From contig JAADDB010000190.1 in assembly GCA_013154135.1 (NCBI GenBank), positions 1-7,690 of the forward strand: a stretch of 7,690 bases of DNA. The letters are read 5' to 3'. Positions 1-5,423 of this stretch are shown here, in pieces (within the stretch, counting starts at the first letter, position 1; every line of letters starts with the position of its first letter). The translations under genes and the position numbers were made by a program. Source of the stretch: Chloroflexota bacterium. GTDB lineage: Bacteria > Chloroflexota > Anaerolineae > JAADDB01. Below the pieces are notes generated by a model, which was not told where the DNA came from, made no database searches, and worked only from the letters and a program-made list of their open reading frames with translations.

Positions 1-221
1 GGTTGAAAGCCGCGCCCACCTTTGATTACATTGTGGAAAATCCCCAAGGGCAGATGGAAAAAGCCCTGGCCGTGCTGGAAGCCATCCTCACCGCGGAACT
101 CCATCGCCCCCATCGCTATCTAAGGCGACATCCCATCCTGGAAGAAATCATCGACTCGGCCGAAAAGACCCCGCAGGCCCTCGACCACAGACGGGGCAGT
201 GAAGGAACGAGTCATGAGTAA
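1..221 (+). CDS. gmk: Guanylate kinase, C-terminal fragment (5' part outside window)
   Basis: The reading frame is open from the left edge (codons in phase from base 3) and ends at TAA 219-221, so only about 72 C-terminal residues are present. The stretch TFDYIVENPQGQ followed by an amphipathic helix (MEKALAVLEAILTAE) matches the end of bacterial guanylate kinases, where a 'DY.V.N' strand precedes a final helix of the form 'A...I..I..AE'. The family converts GMP to GDP with ATP in the cytoplasm. The Walker A loop and GMP-binding residues lie upstream and cannot be checked. About 35 residues follow the usual end of the fold, a hydrophilic tail (HRPHRYLRRHPILEE onward) whose last codons come from the heptamer repeat described separately. 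The TTG at base 3 is not the real start. The gene converges on the phosphoesterase gene. The family call rests on a short segment. Confidence 0.7.
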   Translation, partial: LKAAPTFDYIVENPQGQMEKALAVLEAILTAELHRPHRYLRRHPILEEIIDSAEKTPQALDHRRGSEGTSHE

Positions 222-377
222 CGATGAATCCGATAGGGTACATAACCGGCCGAGCATCGCCACAGACGGCCCATGCTGGTTTCCCCCTTTTACTCGTTAC
301 TCGTTAGACATTAGACGCCAGGACCGATCGTCACTTCCCTCCCTTACTCATCAACCGTCAACCGTTACTCATCAGAT
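206..377. repeat. Degenerate heptanucleotide repeat clusters in both orientations
   Basis: Three clusters keep a 7-nt period. On the plus strand: AACGAGT (206), CATGAGT (213), AACGATG (220). In the opposite orientation, written on the plus strand: TTTACTC (289), GTTACTC (296), GTTAGAC (303), ATTAGAC (310). A third cluster in the same orientation as the second: CTTACTC (343), ATCAACC (350), GTCAACC (357), GTTACTC (364), ATCAGAT (371). A rough consensus for clusters two and three is RTYASNC. Cluster one and cluster two form an inverted repeat (206-221 against 290-305, 14 of 16 positions complementary, one more as a G-U pair) with a loop of about 68 nt. The stop codon of guanylate kinase (219-221) and that of the phosphoesterase (358-360) both lie inside the clusters. 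The repeats are AT-richer than the flanking genes. Similar short tandem heptamers are known from some cyanobacteria; function here is unknown. Confidence 0.75.
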
Positions 378-918
378 CCCAAAACGTGACGTGAAGGGAC
401 TCCGTCTCCAGGATGGCTAGGGAAGGAGAGGCCGGAGGCCGGATCCACCGTTCCAGAGGACCGGTCCACACCCCGCCTGGGTTGATCAGGAGAACTTCCC
501 CCACCCGCGCGCGGCGAGGACGGTGAAGATGGCCGTACACGATCACCTCCACTTGGTCCCCTTCGAACTGCTGCAAAAGCCACCGGTCCAGCCCGGGTGT
601 CCACATCCGGCGGGTGAGCATACCCACCAACAAGGAAGGCACCTCCACCGCGCGGGAACGACGCCCGTGAATGAGGCCAATGCGCCGTCCGCCCAGGGTG
701 AGCACCCGTCGCGGGGGCGCGTCCACATCCGCCGCGTCCCAATCCCCGCGCACCGCGGTGACCGGAGCTATCTGGGCCAGCGCATCCAACACGGCCGAAC
801 GGGTCACATCCCCCGCGTGGAGGATGTGGTCCACACCCTCGAGCAGGGAAAAGAGACGCGACGGCAGTTCAGCCTGTCGATCAGGGACGTGGGTGTCCGC
901 GAGAAGGCCGATCCGCAT
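358..918 (-). CDS. Vps29/YfcE-type metallophosphoesterase
   Basis: A 186-residue calcineurin-like phosphoesterase of the small YfcE/MJ0936/Vps29 group, predicted cytoplasmic and metal dependent. Visible motifs in order: D8-x-H10 (LLADTH), HAGD at 34-37, VRGDWD at 56-61, IHG at 83-85, GHLH at 129-132, and the closing INPGG at 145-149. The family's usual GN(x)D is GDWD here, an Asn-to-Asp change at a metal ligand also seen in Vps29. The residues between IHG and GHLH (about 86-128) form a longer connection than in minimal members. I chose ATG 918 because the frame upstream lacks homology and GGAGGAG (924-930) sits 5 nt before it. The start lies 38 nt inside the end of the Nudix gene, so translation is probably coupled. 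The stop TGA falls inside a heptamer repeat, so the C-terminal MSNG is repeat-encoded. Substrate unknown; cyclic or simple phosphodiesters are typical for the family. Confidence 0.85.
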   Translation of the reverse strand: MRIGLLADTHVPDRQAELPSRLFSLLEGVDHILHAGDVTRSAVLDALAQIAPVTAVRGDWDAADVDAPPRRVLTLGGRRIGLIHGRRSRAVEVPSLLVGMLTRRMWTPGLDRWLLQQFEGDQVEVIVYGHLHRPRRARVGEVLLINPGGVWTGPLERWIRPPASPSLAILETESLHVTFWDLMSNG

Positions 919-1495
919 GGTGGCTCCTCCGTAACGATTCTTCCAGCCGAAGAAGGGAAAGCGCGCTTTCTCCATCCCGGATCTCCCCGCTCCGGGCCAT
1001 TGCCAAGGCCTTTTCCGCAGGCACCAAGTGGACTTCCATGACCTCCGTGTTCTCCCGATGGGGCCTGCGGGAAAGGCGGACATCCTCGGCCAGGAAGAGA
1101 TGCCCTCGAATATCCGTGGTCCCGTTGGCCACGTAAAACCACCCGTGATAGGACCAACGGGGACTTTCACCTCCTACCTCTTCGGCCAGCTCCTCCTGAG
1201 CCACGCGGAGGAGGGATTGCCCAGGACGGTTGCCCAGGCCGCCTGCCGGAAGTTCCCACACCCAATCGTCCACCGTGTAGCGGTAGGTACGGATGAGTAC
1301 TACATCCCCCTGGGAGGTAACGGGCACGATGATGACGAATCCCGCGTGTTCCTGGTAAGTGTAGGTGATCTCCTCCCCGTTCGGCAACCGCACCCTGTCC
1401 TGACGCAGGTGATGCCAGGGACTCTGATAGAGATAGCGGGTGTGGACCCGCTCCCATCCCAGACGACGGCCCACCGGCTTTTCCAGACGTCCCAT
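881..1495 (-). CDS. Nudix hydrolase, ADP-ribose pyrophosphatase-like
   Basis: A 204-residue cytoplasmic Nudix protein. An N-terminal beta region (HLRQDRVRLPNGEEITYTY, about 29-47) precedes the fold. The Nudix box spans about 82-109: LPAGG, then EELAEEVGG. The EE-x-x-EE-x-G core (E101, E102, E105, E106, G108) that binds Mg is intact, but the canonical Arg before it is Glu and the earlier Glu is Gln92-93 region, with about two extra residues in the loop after LPAG. The downstream part (GWFYVANGTTDIRGHLFLAE, then E..EV..V) resembles ADP-ribose/nucleoside-diphosphate-sugar hydrolases, which split X-linked nucleoside diphosphates. I chose ATG 1495: it is preceded at 7 nt by GGGGAG (1503-1508) and starts 4 nt after the trpF stop, whereas the longer frame to 1594 would overlap trpF. 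The substrate cannot be read from the sequence. The 3' end overlaps the phosphoesterase start. Confidence 0.85.
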   Translation of the reverse strand: MGRLEKPVGRRLGWERVHTRYLYQSPWHHLRQDRVRLPNGEEITYTYQEHAGFVIIVPVTSQGDVVLIRTYRYTVDDWVWELPAGGLGNRPGQSLLRVAQEELAEEVGGESPRWSYHGWFYVANGTTDIRGHLFLAEDVRLSRRPHRENTEVMEVHLVPAEKALAMARSGEIRDGESALSLLRLEESLRRSHHADRPSRGHPRP

Positions 1496-1499
1496 ACCC

Positions 1500-2168
1500 C
1501 TACTCCCCAGCCGCTTCGCGAACCCGTTGGACGAACGCCCGCATTTTGGCCCAGTCCTTTCGTCCCGGCCCCTGTTCCACGCCGTCGGTAACATCCACCC
1601 CCCACGGACGCAGAGCGCGGATCACGTCGGCCACGTTGTCGGGCGTCAAGCCGCCGGACACCAGAACCGGGTAGCGGCGGATGAGGCGACGGGCCACCTT
1701 CCACGCGGCCAGATGCCCCACGTCCCCGTGGTCCAGCCCTCCCGCGTCCAAAAGCAACCGAGGCCCTTCTTTGGGCGCAGAATCCAAGAACCAGGGAGCA
1801 TCCAGGTCCAGCTCCTCCTCTGACGTGGGACGTAACGCCTTATACGCCCGGCCCGCGTAATCGGAGAGAATGACGGGCGCTTCATCCCCGTGCAGTTGCA
1901 CTAAATCGACGCCCACGTCGCGGAGGAGCAAGTCCAAAAGATACCGGGGCGCATTGAGCGTGACGGCCACCAGGCGCACACGGGTGTACCCCGCGTCGCG
2001 CACGGCCTGCACCATCGCGGCCGCGCGTTCGGGAGTCACGTAGCGTGGGTTCTGCGGGTAAAGCACCATTCCCAGCAGATCGGCCCCGGCCTCGGCCGCG
2101 GCCAGGGCGTCCTCCTCCCGGGTGAGACCGCAAATTTTCACGTGAACATGGGTGTCTTCCTGTTTCAT
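1500..2168 (-). CDS. trpF: Phosphoribosylanthranilate isomerase
   Basis: A 222-residue TIM-barrel enzyme that isomerises N-(5-phosphoribosyl)anthranilate to CdRP in tryptophan synthesis. The N-terminal signature VKICGLTREEDALAAAEAG carries the general-base Cys13. QLHGDE is at 91-96, the general-acid Asp is in LLLDAGG (Asp141), and the phosphate-binding end shows VSGGLTPDNV (170-179) and GVDVTDGVE (190-198) followed by G.KD. Two spots are unusual: the segment after the catalytic Asp lacks the common GGTG..F.W pattern (here GGLDHGDVGHLAAW), and the usual SSGVE is TDGVE. I prefer ATG 2168 with AGGTGG (2174-2179) 5 nt upstream; a GTG at 2177 would add three residues but has no site. The gene begins a unit with the Nudix and phosphoesterase genes and stands apart from any other trp gene in the window. 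Confidence 0.93.
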   Translation of the reverse strand: MKQEDTHVHVKICGLTREEDALAAAEAGADLLGMVLYPQNPRYVTPERAAAMVQAVRDAGYTRVRLVAVTLNAPRYLLDLLLRDVGVDLVQLHGDEAPVILSDYAGRAYKALRPTSEEELDLDAPWFLDSAPKEGPRLLLDAGGLDHGDVGHLAAWKVARRLIRRYPVLVSGGLTPDNVADVIRALRPWGVDVTDGVEQGPGRKDWAKMRAFVQRVREAAGE

Positions 2169-2329
2169 CCTACCCACCTACTTGAACGACATGTCAAAGC
2201 TTTGGACCTGATGGGCGAACAAAACCCGCTCGCATCCTCACGACGGGCCGGTCCGCCCCTGGGCGAAATTCTCACGTTCTCTGGCGGCCCCTCGACCGCG
2301 AACAGGCCAGCACCGTGAAGACCAGGGAA
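2169..2329. other. 161-nt intergenic gap between DUF554 gene and trpF
   Basis: No convincing gene or terminator is visible. On the minus strand a TTGACA (2197-2192) lies just upstream of trpF, but no matching -10 hexamer exists at a usable distance before the start codon. Small inverted repeats are present: CGCCC/GGGCG around 2254-2265 and GCGAGC/GTTCGC around 2233-2215. Neither is followed by a T-run in the minus direction. The palindrome CAAAGCTTTG is at 2195-2204. Whether trpF has its own promoter or is read through from the upstream unit is undecided. Confidence 0.5.
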
Positions 2330-3043
2330 TCAGCGTATCCACGCCAGCAGGACAACGATGAGCGGTGCAATGAGCACCGCGGGAAGGAGATTCCCCACCC
2401 GCACCCGCTTGATTTCCAGCAACCCCAACCCAATGCCCAACACCAAAATGCCCCCCGCGGCCGTCATCTCCAACACCCAAGGGGTCGTGCGGGTGACTTC
2501 CCCCATGGCCGTGCCAAAAGCCATGGCCAACAGGGAAATCCCCCCCTGGTAGAGGAGAAGGGTGATGACGGAGAGGAGCACGCCCGGCCCTAACGTCGCG
2601 GCAAAGGCCAAGGAGGTGAACCCATCCAACACGGACTTGACCGCGAGGAGCTGGTAGTCGCCGGTGAGCCCATCCTGAATCGCGCCCAAGACGGTGAGAG
2701 GGCCCACGCAGAAGACCAAGCTGGCCGTAACAAAGGCCCGGGTGACGGAACGCTCATCTTCGCCAAACCAATGCTGCGTTCGCTCCTCCAGCCAGCGGCC
2801 AAACGCGTTTAACCCGTCCTCAATGCGCATCATCTCCCCAATCACGCCCCCAATGAGGACGCTGAACATGGGGATGAGGATGTTCTGAGAGGAAAGGGCC
2901 ATCTCAAAACCGATGACCAGAACCACCAACCCCACAGCTGCCATGACCGTCTCCCGGATCTTCTCGGGCAGGCGGGCCCCTAAAAAGGTGCCCAGGGTGC
3001 CTCCGATGAGGACGGTGATAATGTTGATCAGCGTTCCAGTCAC
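2330..3043 (-). CDS. DUF554 family integral membrane protein
   Basis: A 237-residue polytopic membrane protein of the DUF554 (YdfK-like) family, whose function is not established. Hydrophobic stretches suggest about seven membrane segments at roughly 2-22, 33-50, 55-70, 103-122, 143-168, 190-210 and 217-236, with one hydrophilic loop at about 72-100 (RIEDGLNAFGRWLEERTQ). Family-typical sequences are the N-terminal TLINIITVLIGGTLG, FCVGPLTVLGAIQDGL at 111-126 and GNLLPA at 217-222. There is no cleavable signal peptide; the first segment is itself a membrane helix. The start is GTG 3043, supported by GAGGTG (3050-3055) 6 nt upstream, which overlaps the stop of the preceding decarboxylase gene. 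With only 10 nt between the two genes they should be cotranscribed and probably coupled. The context does not tell its substrate, if it is a transporter at all. Confidence 0.88.
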   Translation of the reverse strand: MTGTLINIITVLIGGTLGTFLGARLPEKIRETVMAAVGLVVLVIGFEMALSSQNILIPMFSVLIGGVIGEMMRIEDGLNAFGRWLEERTQHWFGEDERSVTRAFVTASLVFCVGPLTVLGAIQDGLTGDYQLLAVKSVLDGFTSLAFAATLGPGVLLSVITLLLYQGGISLLAMAFGTAMGEVTRTTPWVLEMTAAGGILVLGIGLGLLEIKRVRVGNLLPAVLIAPLIVVLLAWIR

Positions 3044-3053
3044 TGTTCACACC

Positions 3054-4070
3054 TCACAAAGTGGTATTGGGGGAAGGGGAGGACTCTTCCTCCCGCTCCA
3101 GGAGCCGGACCCCCGGTCCGGGGTAGTTGACCAGCACCTCACGGACGTCCGGTATGGCCTGCAGTTGGGCCACAACCCACGACTCGTGTTCGGGGAGGGT
3201 GATGACGTGGACGTTGGGCCCCGCGTCAATGGTGAAGTACACGGGGATACCCGCCTCCCTCCAGGAGCGCACCGCGTGCATCACGGCCAAAGTTCCCGGT
3301 TGCCAGTAGAGCAGGGAAGGGCGGGAGGTCATCATCACCGCGTGCATGGCCAACGCGTCCAGTTCCATCACCTCTCCCAGCGCGTGAAAATCCCGCGCCA
3401 AAATGGCAGACCGGGCCTTGGCCAACGCGGTGTGCACGTGAGCCAGACGGGCAGGCTGGAAAGGGCTCGTCGAGGCCAACGCGTGCCCGCCGGTGGACCC
3501 CATCGCCTTGTGGGCCGTGGAGACGACCGCGACCGCGTCCACCAGCGTCCAGTGGGAAGGGGGAGCAATGGGATAGGCGTAGGAATCCTCGTGTCGGGCA
3601 CCGGCCACCCATTCCACAAACCCACCGAACACGGAACGGGCTGCGGAACCGGATCCCAAACGCGCGTACGTGCTCAACTCACGCGGGGAAAGGTCCAAGC
3701 CCAAGGCCGCGGCCGCGGCCGCGGTCAGCGCGGCAAACGCGGCCGCGGAAGAGGCAATGCCCGCCCCGGTGGGGAAGGAATTCTCCGAAAGGACGCGAGC
3801 CCGCCAAGTGAGACCAGCGCGGGCCCGCAAGTGGTCCAAATGCCGGGAAACCCGTTCCAACGCGGCCCCCCCCTGCTGCACGCCGTTTATAATCAACACA
3901 TCCGCGGCCAGGTCGGGCCGGAAGGCGACCTCTGTCACCGTGGTCGCGCGGTCCAAGGTCATGGAAAGGCTGTTTGTCAGGGGAAGACGAAGCGCATCGT
4001 CCAGGTTTCCCCAGTACTTGATGAAAGCGATGTTCGCTCCGGCTTGGGCTTTGGCGCGGTAGACTGGCAT
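3054..4070 (-). CDS. mvaD: Mevalonate (di)phosphate decarboxylase, GHMP superfamily
   Basis: A 338-residue cytoplasmic enzyme that decarboxylates mevalonate 5-diphosphate to isopentenyl diphosphate using ATP, or mevalonate 5-phosphate to isopentenyl phosphate in the alternative pathway. Landmarks: ANIAFIKYWG at 12-21 with Asn13, PLTNSLSMTLD at 30-40, the GHMP ATP loop SENSFPTGAGIASSAAA at 95-111, GSGSAARS at 139-146 with the catalytic-site Arg145, GSTGG at 191-195, and TIDAGPN at 280-286 with catalytic Asp282. The Lys of the common KYWGK is Asn22. The presence of the Asp and Arg argues for decarboxylase rather than mevalonate 3-kinase chemistry. The ATG at 4070 has a purine-rich GTGAGGGG just upstream, overlapping the stop of the oxidoreductase gene 6 nt away, a sign of coupling. 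An Ala-rich helix (about 112-124) is encoded by tandem GGCCGC units. No other mevalonate gene is nearby, so the substrate is undecided. Confidence 0.9.
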   Translation of the reverse strand: MPVYRAKAQAGANIAFIKYWGNLDDALRLPLTNSLSMTLDRATTVTEVAFRPDLAADVLIINGVQQGGAALERVSRHLDHLRARAGLTWRARVLSENSFPTGAGIASSAAAFAALTAAAAAALGLDLSPRELSTYARLGSGSAARSVFGGFVEWVAGARHEDSYAYPIAPPSHWTLVDAVAVVSTAHKAMGSTGGHALASTSPFQPARLAHVHTALAKARSAILARDFHALGEVMELDALAMHAVMMTSRPSLLYWQPGTLAVMHAVRSWREAGIPVYFTIDAGPNVHVITLPEHESWVVAQLQAIPDVREVLVNYPGPGVRLLEREEESSPSPNTTL

Positions 4071-4076
4071 GGCCCC

Positions 4077-5363
4077 TCACGTGAGATTTTGGGTCGAAGC
4101 TTCGGCCCGTTGGCGAAAGTCCTCCATGTCCACCACCGTCCCTTGCAGGCGGGCTTCCTCCGCGGCAAAGGCCAGGAGATGGCTCTCCAACGCCTCCCGA
4201 GCCGTGGTCAAAGCCTCCTCCTCGCCCCGGACCGCTCGCAGGAACGAACGCACGACTCCGAAATCCCCGCCGCCATGTCCGCTCTCCGCAGGCGGGATCT
4301 CCACATCAATGCGCCGGTTGGTCACGTGATCCCAAATCTCAATCCACCCAAAATGGTAAGCGAACTTCCCCCGCAAGGTGGCTCGAGTGCCATCGTAGCG
4401 CATGGTACGGGCCTCCTCATGGGAATGCCCGTGCATGACCAGGGCCGCGGAGGTGCCGCTTTCAAACTCCATGTTGACAATCTGGTGGTCTACCACATCG
4501 TTGTCACACTTGTACACACACCGGCCGTAGGGACCCTCCTGCAAGGCCTTTAACCGCCCCTCGTAACTCAAATCCTCAGTGATGGCAATGATGGGCCAAC
4601 CCGTGTTGTTCATGTTCAGGTAGATGCGCCGCGCGTCAAAGGGGCATTCCTCCGCCGCAGGACACCCATCCGTGCACCGATCCGGGGCCCCGGGCGGCGC
4701 ATTTTCCGGACGGAAGTGGAGAAGGGAACCGAAAGAGCTCAGCCGCCGGACCTTCTCCCCCATGTTCCAGTAAAGGATGTCAAAGTCATGACAGCATTTG
4801 GCCAAGATCATCGGGGCCGAAGAGGCCACATTCCGCCAGTTCCCCCGCACAAAGCTGTGAGCCATGTGCCAGTACGCGACGTTTTCCCGATGCTCAATGG
4901 TGATGATGTCCCCCAACCGGCCGGAGGTCAGGATGTCGTGGAGGGTGGAGAAGAAGGGGGTGTAGCGGAGCACATGACACACCTGGAGCAGCCGCCCCGT
5001 GCGTTCCGCCGTCTGAACGAGCGCGACGTTGTATTCCAGCCGATGGGCCATGGGCTTTTCCAGGAGGACGTCATACCCCGTCTCCAACGCGGCGATGGTG
5101 GAGGGGTAGTGCACCTGATCCATGGTCATGTTGAAGAGGACATCCGCGATCTGGCCCTGGGCGATGAGGTCCTCCCAGGTGGCGAATTGGCGTTCCGGGG
5201 GGATGTTGTGGGCTTTGGCAAAGCGCTCCCGCCGAACAGGGTTGGGTTCGGCCACAGCCACGAACTTGAGTTCGTCCGGATGCTCCAACGCGTAGGGGCC
5301 GTACGCGTAATACCCCCGGCTCCCCGCTCCTACCATCACAGCTGTAATCGGTGACTTAGGCAT
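4077..5363 (-). CDS. Gfo/Idh/MocA family oxidoreductase
   Basis: A 428-residue NAD(P)-dependent oxidoreductase, probably acting on a sugar or cyclitol. The N-terminal Rossmann domain has GAGSRG at 12-17 after a hydrophobic strand, a dinucleotide-side acidic residue near VAEPN (37-41), and the family hallmark EKP at 102-104. The C-terminal domain has a KCCHDFDILYW block (189-199), whose His192 and Asp196 fit the usual catalytic H-x-x-x-D pattern. It also holds a cysteine-rich insertion, C230-x3-C234-x5-C240, and later C282-x3-C286, not part of the minimal fold and possibly a structural metal site. The length exceeds the 330-390 residues common in the family, mostly because of that region. ATG 5363 is supported by AAAGGAGGA (5371-5379) 7 nt upstream. 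The gene sits 60 nt after galactokinase and 6 nt before the decarboxylase gene. A role in galactose or related sugar oxidation is a guess from the neighbour; the substrate is not determined. Confidence 0.9.
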   Translation of the reverse strand: MPKSPITAVMVGAGSRGYYAYGPYALEHPDELKFVAVAEPNPVRRERFAKAHNIPPERQFATWEDLIAQGQIADVLFNMTMDQVHYPSTIAALETGYDVLLEKPMAHRLEYNVALVQTAERTGRLLQVCHVLRYTPFFSTLHDILTSGRLGDIITIEHRENVAYWHMAHSFVRGNWRNVASSAPMILAKCCHDFDILYWNMGEKVRRLSSFGSLLHFRPENAPPGAPDRCTDGCPAAEECPFDARRIYLNMNNTGWPIIAITEDLSYEGRLKALQEGPYGRCVYKCDNDVVDHQIVNMEFESGTSAALVMHGHSHEEARTMRYDGTRATLRGKFAYHFGWIEIWDHVTNRRIDVEIPPAESGHGGGDFGVVRSFLRAVRGEEEALTTAREALESHLLAFAAEEARLQGTVVDMEDFRQRAEASTQNLT

Positions 5364-5423
5364 GTGAACGTCCTCCTTTGCAGAGTCGACTTGTTGGACG
5401 GCTTGGAAAGGTGGTTGGGTTCA

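Noticed and set aside
2169..2197. TTGACA just upstream of trpF as a -35 box
   Set aside because: The matching -10 position falls next to the start codon and reads GGGTAG-like, so no usable promoter can be built from it.
2913..4553. A 546-codon open frame on the plus strand, opposite the decarboxylase and oxidoreductase genes
   Set aside because: It runs antisense across two well-supported genes and their junction, has a composition rich in Arg, Gly, His and Pro with no domain, and is a typical shadow of GC-rich coding sequence.
4716..5354. A 212-codon plus-strand frame opposite the oxidoreductase gene
   Set aside because: Antisense shadow with no recognisable motif and no convincing ribosome binding site.
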